From Prionace glauca (taxonomy: Eukaryota; Chordata; Chondrichthyes; Carcharhiniformes; Carcharhinidae), in assembly GCA_037974335.1 (NCBI GenBank), contig CM075734.1:25942000-26005999 (forward strand): a stretch of 64,000 nucleotides of DNA. The letters run 5' to 3'. Position numbers and translations under genes: made by a program. Below, in pieces: positions 32,901 to 42,636 of the stretch (its first letter is position 1; each line of letters starts with the position of its first letter). Under the pieces are notes generated by a model. That model saw only the letters and a list, made by a program, of their open reading frames with translations, had not been told where the DNA came from and searched no databases.

Positions 32901-35900
32901 TCAACAAGGATCTGGGTAAGGTCTACATTTGTGTCCTTGTATGTATACAAGTATCTGAATGGGAGGTTGAGGTGCCTGTGTGTGAAAGGTGAGGTTTGCA
33001 AGGTGAGTTTCAGAATGTTTGAGTTGATGGGGTTTGCGAGTGTGGTTGGTGTGCGTGTAATTGGGGTTTTGTGGATGATGCATGATAAGGGATGGAAGAG
33101 TTAACAATTCATTGCTAACCTGGGCCCCATGAAAATAGCTCTGGGACCATTTGTACTTTCTGTAGAAGTCTGTGGTTTGAGGAAAAGGACTTTCAAAGCA
33201 GCAGAGGGGGAAGCAACTGCTAATCAAGTGTGAATCCAACTGTTTGTTTCATGGTGTGAGTATTAAATTGTAAAGATCAGTTTAGGATATTGTGTGGTGC
33301 AGTGCTGATGTCCCTATTTCTTAGCATGAAGCTTTGGGTTTAGGTCCCTCAGGACTTGATGGCCATGAAAGATATGTCAAATATGGTCAGACAGGTCGAC
33401 TATCAGCCTGTAGATCCTGCCAATGCACCCACTAATAGTGGGTGGTAAAAGCGGCATAGGACAGATCCCTACTCACCCATACCAGAGAAGACAATGGCAA
33501 ACCATTGGATTAGTTATTATGCTTGACAATGGAAGTCAATGGTTACAATATCCTCTTAGGCCATGGTACCTGGAGGAGAAGGAAGATCAAATTAAAGCCA
33601 GTTTAATATATTCCTCTACCAAAAAGCCTCACCACTTATTCCTCAATCAAGAAATTATTTAATTCCTATCATAACTCTGCTCTGTTTAAAAATAGATCTA
33701 TTGCCTCCTTTTCTTAAAAGCAATGAAGTCCAATGGAAACATGGGAATGATGGCTCCGCTATGGACTTTTGCTGTCGTGGGAGGCTTACTTTTAATTATT
33801 GCTGCTGCTATTCTCATCTACAAGAAAACCACATCTTCCACTCGCAGCAAGATAGGTGAGATTGCTTTTATTGTCCTTTGTGCATAGTCAAAACATTGGC
33901 ACAATTTAACACAAGTGTTGTACCACCACTTCCTGTAAGGACTCCATCCCATTCTCCCAATTTCTCCACCTCTGTTGTATCTGTTACAATTATGCTACCT
34001 TCTGAAATGGACACGTCTTTGTTTTTCCTGAATTGAGAGGTTTTCCCCCGCCCCCCACTCCCCAACCTCGCCCCCCCCCAATCCCACCAAACCACTCACC
34101 CCCCTCCCCTCCCAATGGTTGACAACACACTTAACTGTGCTTGACCCATCTCCCACACCTCTGCCCTCACCCCTTCACCTCCCTCCTAGAATCATGACAC
34201 GGTTCCCCCTTGTCCACACTTTTCACCCCACCAGCCTCGGCGTTCAAAAGATCATCTTTCGCTACTTCCACCAATTCCACGATTCCAATAAACCATTGTT
34301 TGAAACCTAACTGTGAAGAGAAAGTTACATCAATACACATTTATAAATTATTGTAATAACGTTCAGCGAATTACAGTTTCTTCCTATGTTTTCATTTCTT
34401 AACACAGCCAACTTCAGGAGAACGTTAAGCCTGGGTACCCGACAGGAATCCATCTACCAAAATGTCTATTATAAGGTACTTGGACCACAGTCGCATGTTT
34501 GAATCATGGGGGAGGTGTGTCTGTGTCATATGTTTCAGGGAATCTCTTTGAAGTCTAAGACGTGATCGTTACAGTCACGGTGATTTACATTGCATCCTTG
34601 CACAGATCTACTGAATGTATGCACTTCATTTAGATATCAAGACATATTAAGTCAGGTTATTTCGAATTATCTGATCAATTTTTAACCAGAAAATTCACAC
34701 TTTGAATTTATAAACTCAATCTACTGGATAATTCAGACTTTTGTTCAAACACCAGCAATGAATTTTTAACAGATGGCAGGGTTTGAAGGATTTCTATTCT
34801 GCTAAATACACAGCCTGTTCATCTTAGCAGTTAAGCTTTTTGCGAATGCTGCTGTTCTGTTATTCCAGTGTGGTTCTGAATGTAGTTTTCATGATTGATT
34901 AAACTAAAAGACAGAGCAATATTACATCTGAACTGAGTTACAGAGAAACATCTATCTGACTCTCAGACAGACTCTCCAACGAAAAATCTCACAGATCTCT
35001 GGGGGGTGGGGGGTGGAGCAGAAAATACCTCCTGCCTTTTGCAGACCTCTGGAGAAGAATCTATTTTCTAGCAGGTCTCAGACTTCAGTTTCCAGACGGA
35101 GAAAGAGCTGATGCTCCTTTTCAAATTCAAACAGCAATTGCCTGCTTGTCTCTCTGTAAGCCTAGCTCCACCTGTTTACATGACTTTCTTTTTGTCTAGC
35201 AGCCAAATGAAACTTTACACTGAAACCTTAGGGGACAATCTAAAATAAAACAAAATTGCATTAACTCAGATTAAAATGAATACCCTAAAAACTAGCTGCA
35301 ATTATTCTTCAACATGTAGGCTGCCAGTTGTCAACAAATTGGCACTGTTTGAGCAGAGTTGAATCTTAACATTTCCTTCACAAGAAACATGGTATAAATA
35401 CATTTCTTAAAGGTACAGTAGTGTCACATGTTAATTTCAGTCCATTTCTTTCCAGGCTTTAGTCCTTGAAATAATTTTGGTTTTGTCATAGCATTGCTGG
35501 TTCAGTGTTAGAATTCTCATCTGCCATGTGATTCTTGGCCAGCGCAAGACCAATCTTTGATTCCTCTCACTGTTCCGAGGTGGCACAGTGGTTAGCATTG
35601 CTGCCTCACAGCACCAGGGACCTGTGTTCAATACCAGCCTTGGGAGTTTGCACTTTCCCTCCATGTCTCTCTGAGTGCTCTAGTTTCCTCCCACAGTCCA
35701 AAGATTGCAAGTTAGGTCAACTGGCCACACTAAATTGCCCAAGTGTCCCAAGGTGGATAAGTTCGGGTGATTAGCAGGGTAAATAGGTGGGGTTACGGGA
35801 ATAAGGCCTGTATAGGATGTTCTGTCAGAGAGTCTGGCCCGTTTGGCCCATTGAATGGGCCAAACGGCTGCCTTCAGCACTGCAGAGATTCTATACTGCT

Positions 35901-36476
35901 ATGCTTAAAGGTTACATCAGATATAATTTGACATTATTATGCTTTCCAACAATTGTGAAATGAATAATGAGATGATGGATGAATGTAAAAGGGAAGACAG
36001 CTTCATGTTTTGGGTGTCAGCTTCCCTGGATCTCAGACACTGTAGGGATTTTCCAGCTCTTCCCACCAGCAGGATCTTCAGGTCCTGCCAACGGTGAACC
36101 CTCACATGCCATGGGTTCTCTGGTGGTAGGACAGGCAATGCACTCGAAATACCATAGACATGGGCGGGGGGCGGTAGGGGCACGTTGGGGGACGTTGCTG
36201 GAAAACCTCACCTGAATTACCTCTGCTGCCAGAAAATACACTGTGGTAAGATCAGAAAATCTCAACCTTTTTTACAAATGCCAATGCACCGTGTTTCCAG
36301 CGTTTTTTGTGTTTATTCCCGAATTGTACTGTGAAATTTTGAAATTGTGATGGTATTATCGTTTTCTTGGTTTACTTCTAAAGATCTTTCTTTTATTTCA
36401 GTCAAACGCACCTAAGGGATCAGCAAGGGTTGGTGGCTTTGCCAACAACTATGATTTGGAAACACGCTGCACTTAA
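23941..36476 (+). CDS. IgSF receptor gene B: leader-V-C1-C1-C1-TM-cytoplasmic (gene model)
   Basis: Eight exons join in frame to 544 codons plus a stop: 23941-23986, 24093-24446, 26485-26802, 28053-28370, 32595-32915, 33721-33855, 34408-34475 and 36402-36476. Ig and TM exons are phase 1-1, and the last junction is phase 0. The predicted product is a type I membrane receptor with a signal peptide, a V domain ending in a J-like strand, three C1 domains, a TM helix without charges, and a 50-residue tail with one ITIM-like tyrosine. The layout recalls SIRP (V-C1-C1-TM-ITIM) with one more C1. The C1 domains have the FYP and CxVxH character of Ig heavy-chain constant domains. One intron, after the V exon, uses a GC donor. 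The gene is divergent to its duplicate gene A. I do not recognise a named orthologue, and ligand and signalling are inferred only. Confidence 0.85.
24093..24446 (+). CDS. Gene B exon 2: V domain with J-like end
   Basis: This is a 118-codon V domain. The B-strand Cys is in ETVRLGCISS, the C-strand Trp in QIKWLVSLRP, the F-strand motif is DSTSYYCQ and the G strand is WCGCGMALKV (WCGCG at 24410-24424). N-glycosylation sites are NTT, NFT, NET and NLT. The donor is GC (gcag|gcaagt at 24447). The nearest GT (24451) would give phase 2 and break the frame into the next exon. Read-through would stop two codons later, leaving a V-only protein. Confidence 0.85.
24845..26135 (+). mobile_element. CR1-clade LINE, old, interrupted by a SINE
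   Basis: RT blocks before the insert (DKCEVRYFGRN near 25010) and after it (PQLEYC-type region near 25620, then an LFSLEQRLRG-type region near 25770) run in order to a tail at about 26135. The insert at about 25100-25470 is a tRNA-headed SINE. An aaagac repeat on both sides looks like its target duplication. It lies in gene B's V-C1 intron. Confidence 0.75.
25100..25470 (-). repeat. tRNA-headed SINE (second family), nested
   Basis: It has gcatttattgcccatgcctt, tgtaggccagaccaagtaag, caatggtttcatggtcatca and a reversed tRNA-like head (ggattcgaacccaggtcccc). This is the best-preserved member of the family in the window. Confidence 0.8.
26485..26802 (+). CDS. Gene B exon 3: C1 domain 1
   Basis: This is a 106-codon C1 domain (RLVCVVSNFYPEALSVSWY, then LRYTCVVSHKALSSPI). 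The acceptor is ctgacctcag and the donor gtaagt, both phase 1. It is the counterpart of gene A's 14771-15088 exon, of equal length. Confidence 0.9.
27100..27450 (-). repeat. V-SINE, minus strand, followed by a second-family SINE remnant
   Basis: The V-SINE covers about 27100-27385 (tcaatgaagttgctctgaaa, then a ctgtgggagggga V domain). From about 27386 comes a fragment with aatggcttcatggtcatcaa, as at 17.68 kb. Confidence 0.75.
28053..28370 (+). CDS. Gene B exon 4: C1 domain 2
   Basis: This is a 106-codon C1 domain starting PIPPSIYVLPPTSEDIV, then ATIVCLAVGFYPESIFFRW and LFTCEIQHVSLSFPV. The PPSIYVLPP opening and FYP block closely recall Ig heavy-chain constant domains. Gene A has no counterpart. 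One NGS glycosylation site is visible. Confidence 0.9.
28520..28870 (-). repeat. tRNA-headed SINE (fifth family), minus strand
   Basis: It shares the catggccatcaagctc, gcagtggtttgctattgcct and tgctacccactgcaccaaag blocks, in reverse, with the plus-strand copy at 33.28 kb. Confidence 0.6.
29028..29290 (+). mobile_element. CR1-clade LINE 3' tail
   Basis: It has the blocks ggaacttgctgctggggg, ggagggccaaacagcttgtt and cctgtgctgtaattttcttg, typical of the 3' end of CR1-like elements. Confidence 0.65.
29291..30714. other. Gene B intron, no recognised element
   Basis: AT-rich intron sequence between C1 domains 2 and 3. No domain, repeat or RNA gene was recognised. Confidence 0.4.
30715..31620 (+). 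mobile_element. CR1-clade LINE, middle-aged copy
   Basis: It has LGVLSHRSLKAGEHMNSMV at about 30950, [20 protein letters not shown] at about 31080, VQRRFTRMLPGMVHLNYKE at about 31160, then the tail. It is in frame over long stretches but 5'-truncated, with frame changes near the 3' end. Confidence 0.85.
31621..32310 (-). mobile_element. Harbinger/PIF-type transposase remnant
   Basis: Minus-strand reading gives FVNCKSFHSTDVQVVCDHNE, then a diverged stretch, then CVLHAAQHSHSGGVF. These match the order of PIF/Harbinger DDE transposase blocks (the NVQ-VCD block around the first catalytic Asp, and the CCMLHNI-type C-terminal block). In between are stops and frame changes, so it is dead. It sits in gene B's intron, opposite to the gene. 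Confidence 0.55.
32595..32915 (+). CDS. Gene B exon 5: C1 domain 3 (membrane-proximal)
   Basis: This is a 107-codon C1 domain (VISCLVSDFYPAAISVTW, then TYWCVVKHVSLGQ). It is nearly the same as gene A's proximal C1. The intron sequence upstream is also shared (attggtttaatctcttatct in both), as is the start of the next intron (gtaaggtctacatt). Confidence 0.9.
33283..33580 (+). repeat. tRNA-headed SINE (fifth family)
   Basis: A tRNA-like head (gtgcagtgctgatgtccc) is followed by cttgatggccatgaaagata and gagaagacaatggcaaacca. It lies in the intron before gene B's TM exon. Confidence 0.6.
33721..33855 (+). CDS. Gene B exon 6: transmembrane segment
   Basis: A stalk (MKSNGNMGMM) is followed by a hydrophobic helix (APLWTFAVVGGLLLIIAAAI) and a stop-transfer YKKTTSSTRSK. 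The exon is phase 1-1. There are no intramembrane charges. Confidence 0.9.
33888..34315 (-). repeat. Unclassified dispersed repeat, C-rich
   Basis: The plus strand is C/T-rich with a run of C near 34070. It contains blocks (catctcccacacctctgccc, ttcaccccaccagcctcggc) that I recall from common shark repeats, possibly the interior of a Penelope-like element. The class is uncertain. Confidence 0.4.
34408..34475 (+). CDS. Gene B exon 7: cytoplasmic tail with ITIM-like motif
   Basis: It encodes NFRRTLSLGTRQESIYQNVY then YK. SIYQNV (34449-34466) fits the ITIM pattern [SIVL]xYxx[VIL]. YQN also fits a Grb2-type YxN site. The exon goes from phase 1 in to phase 0 out. Confidence 0.8.
35572..35905 (+). 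repeat. V-SINE (HE1-like)
   Basis: It has a head (gtggcacagtggttagcatt), a V domain (tttcctcccacagtccaaag) and a 3' part with cactgcagagattctat. It lies in gene B's last intron. Confidence 0.8.
36402..36476 (+). CDS. Gene B exon 8: tail end and stop
   Basis: It encodes SNAPKGSARVGGFANNYDLE then TRCT and stop TAA (36474-36476). The acceptor is ttttatttcag. A second tyrosine (NNYDLET) is present but fits no standard ITIM or ITAM. Confidence 0.75.
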   Translation, partial: SNAPKGSARVGGFANNYDLETRCT

Positions 36477-37225
36477 CTGCACAATTCAATGGGAGGAATA
36501 GAAATATTTGATGATTTCTTGCAACCTGTATTTCTGTCATTTTGGAACATAAATTCATAGGAAAGGGTGGACCATTTAGCTCCTGAGCTATTCAGTGACA
36601 GATTGGCTCAACTGAGATCTAACTCCACATACCCATCTTTGTCCCTCACTTTATTGTGAAACAGATACACAGGCATTGATTGGTTAGCTCACTCTCTGCT
36701 TAGATATTTTTGGATCTCTTGTAATCTTTTAACATAATTAAAGATAATCAGTGAATAGCTCATTTCTAAACTGTAAAATTACATGTAATTGTGTGGATTC
36801 CTTGTGCTCTCCTTCCATCCAAGGCTCTCATCATACTTACTCAAGGTTGTTTGCCTTGTTTCCCGAATCCCTTGTTTATTTCAAATTTTCATTGCTGAAC
36901 GATGATTGTGTAGAAGCAGTCAAACAGGTGGTTACTGCACTGCTGAAAAACTATAGGGGGTGGCAAATTGAAACAGTTCCTATTTATTACCAGGATTTGA
37001 TTTTAGCAGGTAAGACAATCTTGGGGATTCATCAGGGGCTATGGATCTTTATTTACAATGACAAGCCAGGCCTGAGAACTGTCTGGGATAAGCTGGTGTT
37101 GTTCAGCCTCTCCGTTAGAAACAGTCAGGTCCTGGAGTGTATTAAGCACAATACAGCCTGTGTTTGAAGGATACAATATATTGCCCACTGCTTGCTCTGT
37201 TTACAATAAAGCTTTTTTTTGACAT
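36477..37225 (+). other. Gene B 3' UTR
   Basis: AT-rich sequence after the stop runs to an AATAAA at 37205-37210 followed by a T-rich run. A 138-codon open frame inside it (36751-37167) shows no recognisable domain. The UTR end is inferred from the poly(A) signal only. Confidence 0.5.
37205..37210 (+). terminator. Putative poly(A) signal of gene B
   Basis: AATAAA followed within 10 bases by a T-rich stretch, about 730 bases after gene B's stop codon. Confidence 0.5.
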
Positions 37226-38341
37226 GGAACAATGAATATTGATCTTGTATTTAATTTCTTCAGTGCACAGAAGCAATTAAGTATAGGGGATTGAAGCTAA
37301 TACTTGAGCTACATCCAGTTGTCCATTCACTGTGTTTTGGAGATGGATGATGCATTGAAAAAAGTGTTTAAAATATAATTATGATGTAATCCCAATGATG
37401 GTGAATAATGCCACTCCTGCTTCAGTGAGAAATACTAATTCATACATTACAGGCACTTCCCTTCTAGTCCTTCAGCCTATTCCAACCCATGAATGGTTAA
37501 AATCAGTAAACAGTTAATGAAACTCTACAGGTCATTTTACCTGAGAAGATGTTTCCAACAGGGAAACAGGATCTGCAGTCATGGCTAATAGTAAATAATT
37601 CTACCCTAGAACTGAAAGTTTACACTGATTAGGAAACATATAAGAGATTGAGGCTCTCTTCCCTCGATAAAAGTTGGGTGACTGACTTTTTTTTAAGATT
37701 ATGAAATATTTTGATAAGATAAATGTAGATATGCTTTCACTTTAGAAAAAGAATTTAGGAGAAACCTCTTCCCAGAGACTGTTTGAATGCAAAATTCACT
37801 ATCACTGTTGCGAGAAATATCACAGATGCATTTAAGGTGGAATTAGATGAACACGAGAAAGAAAAGGTAAGGAGAATGTTAATGGGGTCAGATGAAGTAA
37901 AGCGAGTGCACTTGGGTAGAGTATAAACACCATCATAGACCTGTTAAACTCAGAATAGCTGTGGGTACATGAAAGAAAAGTTTCAATAAAATGTGATGGG
38001 AAATGTAAACGATGTTGGATCAAATCTAGAGAATGGATCTCTGATTAAAGAAAGTAGAACTTTAATTATTAATCTTGTCTAATAGTTTAAGAAAAAAATG
38101 AGAATTAGTGCTTAAATCCAAATTTAATAAACTAGAAAATTAGTAATCAAATCAAAAAATTTGGACAGGCAACTTAGTTTTGTAATTATACTCAGCTTGA
38201 ATATTAATTTAAACACTGAATTGCTATTTTGGGCTTCACTCTTGTAGTTAGTCAACTAAATATGACTCTCTCGCATATCATACCACTTAGAGTTTTATCT
38301 GTATAATTGTTATCCTGTAACATCCCATATTTTTGTATTTT

Positions 38342-38680
38342 GGGTGGCACGGTAGCACAGTGGTTAGCACTGTTGCTTCACAGCTCCTGGGTTCAATTCC
38401 AGGCTTGGGCCACTGCCTGTGTGGAGTGTGCACATTCTCCTCGTGTCTGCATGGGTTTCCTCCAAGTATTCCAGTTTCCTCCCACAGTCCAAAGATGTGC
38501 AGGTTAGGTTGATTGGCCATGCAAAGGCCATCCCTTAGTGTCTAGGGATGCGTAGGTTAGAGGGATTAGTGGGTATAATATATAGGGATATGGGGATAGA
38601 GCCTGGGTGGGATTGTGTTCGGTGCAGACTTGATGGGCCGAAGGGCCTCTTTCTGCACTGTAGGGTTCTGATTCTATGAT
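38342..38680 (+). repeat. V-SINE (HE1-like), near full length
   Basis: It has a head (ggtagcacagtggttagcac), a V domain (cagtttcctcccacagtcca) and a 3' end (gatgggccgaagggcctctt, then gtagggttctgattctatga). It is very similar to the copy at 20.7 kb. Confidence 0.85.
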
Positions 38681-39059
38681 CTGAATTGTTTAAATAAAGT
38701 GGAATTTCTCAGTAGGAGTGGACTTGATTTTGAAATGTCACAATTGAATTAAAAACATGAACCAATTCTGTGAGCAATTCAGATTGAAAACACACAAGTA
38801 AAACCCAGCTATCTTCAGAACACTTCGCTCTAACTATATTGTTTTGCAAGACTGATATTAGAATGATATTAGAATGATCCCTTTTTTTATTTGTTTATGG
38901 GATGCAGGTATTACCCTTTGTGAGCTGCCTTCTTGAACCACGATGTGGAGATGTCGGCATTGGGGTAAACACAATAAGAAGTGTCTCAACACCAGGTTAA
39001 AGTCCAACATTTCCAGACGGTGGTGTCCCCATGAGTTTGTTGTCCTTTTGCTTCTAGAT

Positions 39060-40690
39060 AGAAACATTGGAATTAGGAGCAGAAAAGGGTAAATTCAGCC
39101 CTTCGAGCCTGTTCCGTCATTCAATCAGATCATGGCTAATCTCTCGCTGGTCTCAAATCCATCTCCCCACCTGTTCCCCATATATCTCTTTACATTTTAT
39201 AATTAGATACATGTCTATCTCCCTCTTGAAACCATTCAACAATTCACTCTACTGCGTTCTGGGACAGCAAGCTCCACAAATTCACCATCCTCTGCAAGTA
39301 GTTCCTCCTCATCTTAGTTTTAAATTAACTGCGCTGCAACCTATAACTCATGATCTCATGTTCTAGATTGCCCCATAACAGGAAACATTTGGCCTACATT
39401 TATCAATCCTTTTTAAAATTTTATATACTTTGATCAGATCTGCTCTCATCCTTCTAAACTCTAGTGAGTACAAGCCAAAATGTTCATTTCTGGAATCAAT
39501 CTGGTGAACTTCCTTTGAACTGCCTCCAATGCCACCACATCCTTCCTTCAATAAGGAAATCAAAACTGGACACAATACCCCAGATGTGGTCTCACCAACA
39601 TTCTATATAATTGCAACAAAACTTCTCTACTTTTATACTCCAGTCCTTATGCAATAAATCTCAACATCCCATTTTCCTTTTTTTATTACATGCTGCACCT
39701 GTATACCAACTTTCTGTGCTCCACGAACATAGACATCAGATCCCTTAGCCCCGATGAAATTTGATCTGTTTTCCACTGTTATAATTTGTCGTTCTAATTT
39801 TTCCCACCAAATTTCACACTTATCTACACTTAACTCCATCTGTCAAATTTTGGCCCATTCTCCTGGCCTACCTATACCTGTCTGTAAAATCTTTATATCA
39901 TCTTCACTGCCTGCTTTTCCATCTATTTTAATATCATCCATAAATTTTGCTATGTTGCACTCTCTCCCTGCTTGCAGATCATTTATACAGATTGTACACA
40001 GTTGAGATCCAAGGACTGATCCCTGCGGTGCCCCGCTAGTTACATTTCACCAGCCAGAAAAGGACCCATTTTTCCCAACCCTCTGCTTTCTATCAGCAAT
40101 CCTCAATCCAATCTAGTACTCTACACCCAATCCCCAGCAATCTCACCTCCTGGATCAGTCTTTTATGCGACATCTTGTCAAATACCTTCTGGAAGTCTAG
40201 ATATACCACATCCAAAAGCTTCACACTATGTTCCTTGCTGATTATATCTCAAAAGAAATCAAGCAAGTTTGTCATGCATGACTTTCCCTTCATAAAACCA
40301 TGCTGATTATAGTGAATTGAGCTTTGACTTTCCAAATACTCTGTCCTCACCTCCTTAATAATTGATTCCAGCAACCTCCCAACCACAGAGATCAAACTCA
40401 TTGGCCCATAGATTCTTACTTTTTGCCTGTTTCCCTCCTTGATTAAGGGTGTCACATTAACATATTTCCAATCCACCGGGACCTTACCAGAATCCAACAA
40501 ATCTTGAAATATCACTACCAAAGCATCCACCATCTCTGCTGCCACCTCCTTTAATGTCCTAGGGTGCCGGCCATTAGGTCTCAGAGATTTATCTGCCTTT
40601 AATCCCATTAGTTTATTGAATACTTTGTCCCTAGTGATGGCTATTGTACCAAGTTGCTCCGCATTAACCATTGCTTGAAAAATCTTCATT
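39060..40690 (-). mobile_element. CR1-clade LINE, old copy, long
   Basis: Minus-strand reading gives VDALVVIFQDLLDSGKVPVD then VNVTPL at about 40.45-40.55 kb, QHGFMKGKSCMTNLLDFF at about 40.25-40.31, then degenerate RT down to a 3' tail at 39.06 kb (cttcgagcctgttccgtcat on the plus strand). It is nested in another LINE. Confidence 0.8.
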
Positions 40691-40930
40691 ATTCTCTAGC
40701 GTGAAGACAAGAGGCAAATGTAGCAATCCTGAGTTTGTAAGGTCCTGCCTAAGAAGCCTTAGTGTTGTGTATCTTGTAGACAGTACACAATGCTGTCACT
40801 GTGCATCAGTTGGTGAGGTAGTGAATGGGCTTCCCATCAAGCAGGCTGTTTTATCCTGAATGTTGTCACGATTCTCGAGTGTTGTTGGAGCAGCACTCAT
40901 CCAGTCAAGTCGAGGATATTCCATCACGCA

Positions 40931-41385
40931 CAGAGTCATATAGGTTTACAGCATGGAAACAGGCCCTTCAGCCCAACGTGTCATGCCACCCTTTTTTTAA
41001 AGCCCGTCAGCTAATCCCAATGACCTGCATTTGGCCCATATCTCTCTATACACATCTTACCCATGCAACTGTCTAAATGCTTTTTAAAAGACAAAATTGT
41101 ACTCAGCTCTACTACTACCTCTGGCAGCTTGTTCCAAACATTCACCACCCTCTGTGTGAAGAAACTGCCCCTCTGGACACTTTTGTATCTTTCACCTCTC
41201 ACCTTAAATCTATGCCATCGTCTTAGACTCCTCCACCTTTGGGGAAAGATATTGAATAGCTGATTTGTGCCTCATTATTTTATAGACCTCCACAAGACCA
41301 ACCCTCAGCCTCCTATGCTCCAGAGCAAAAAGTCCCAGCCTCTCCTTATAATTCAAACCGTCGAGTCCCGGTAGCATCCTGACTT
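40931..41385 (-). mobile_element. CR1-type LINE 3' end (different subfamily), nested
   Basis: The plus strand begins gtcatataggtttacagcat, then ggaaacaggcccttcagccc. Minus-strand reading gives LPGLDGLNYKERLGLFALEH and [19 protein letters not shown]. It is inserted into the outer LINE. Confidence 0.75.
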
Positions 41386-42636
41386 CGGCATCATAGATAG
41401 TGGGCACGCTTTGTGGAATTGGGCAAGTCACATACCACAGAACTCCTAGCTTCTGTCCTGTTATTGTAATTACGGTATTAACATGGCTAGCCAAGTTTAG
41501 TGTCTGGTCAATGTTTACCTCCAAGATACTTTGTAGTGGAGATTCAGCAACGATAATACCATTGAATGAGAAGAAGCAATGTTTAAATTCCCCCTTGTTG
41601 GAGATGATCATTACTTGACACTTCTGTGCAAATGTTCCTTGCCAATTATCAGCCCAAGTATCCGAGGAGTCACAAATGGTCATGAATATTGTGCAGTCAT
41701 CAGCAAAGTTCCCCACTTCTGACCTTACAATGAAAGTTGTTGATGAAGCAGCTGGAGATAGTTGGAAGAACTCCTGCAGCAATATCCTGGAACTGAGATG
41801 ATTGACCTCCAACCACAAGTTTTCCTTTGTAGGTAGAATTCCAACCAAGAATTTTCCCCTGGATTTCCATTGACTCTAGTTTTGATATCACACTTGGTCA
41901 AACGCTGCCTTCACATCAAAGGCTGTCACTCTCAACTCTGGAATTCAGCTGTACTGTCCTTTTTCAAACCAAGGCTGCGATAATGGTCAGGAGCTGAGTG
42001 GCCCTGGCAGAATCCAAACTGTGTTGTCAGTATGCAATTGCTAAGCAAGGGTTAGTTGATAGCACTGTTGATGATCACATCACTATATTGATGAGCAAAA
42101 ATACTGTTGGAGCAGTCATTGATCAGGTTGGATTTGTCCTACTTTCTTGCACGTACAGGACATAACTGAGCAATTTTCCACATTGTTGGTTAGATTGTAA
42201 CAACTTTGCAAAGGTCGCAGCAAATTCTGGAGCACGAGTTTCAGTACTGTTGGTGGAATAGTGTTACTAAACTTTGTAGTATTCAGTGCTTTCAGCTGTT
42301 TCTTCATATCACAGAGTGAATCAAATTGGCCAAAGACTGACTTGTGATGCTGGGAACCTCCAGAGGAGGCCAAGACGGATCACTACTTGACACTGTTGCA
42401 AATGCTTCAGTCTTATCGTTTGCATTGATGTGCAGGGCTCACCTACCATTAAGGATGAGTATTTGTGAAGCTGCAGCTGCCTCCTCCTTCAGTGAGTTGT
42501 TTAAATTGTTCAGTGACAATACCACTATGCCACAGGCTCGCAAATACTGGGACTAAAACAAACACTTCAAATGTACTTCACTGTCACCCCTGTGCCGTGT
42601 AGAGTTGATAGGGCGTGAATGAAACCGTGAAACCGT

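Larger units (their letters stand above)
38880..42540 (-). mobile_element. Jockey-like LINE, minus strand, with three nested insertions
   Basis: Pieces of one LINE occur in order at 38880-38937, about 39012-39057, 40695-40930 and 41385-42540. They are separated by part of a fold-back element, an old CR1 copy (39060-40690) and another CR1-type tail (40931-41385). The minus-strand reading of the right part includes VRSEVGNFADDCTIFMTICD (RT catalytic FADD) and LEVNIDQTLNLASHVNTV. A plus-strand relative is at 56.8-57.8 kb. Clade assignment is by general resemblance. Confidence 0.65.

Noticed and set aside
36751-37167. 138-codon plus-strand open frame downstream of gene B's stop.
   Set aside because: No domain, signal peptide or splice logic. 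It lies in the inferred 3' UTR before the poly(A) signal, and chance is more likely.
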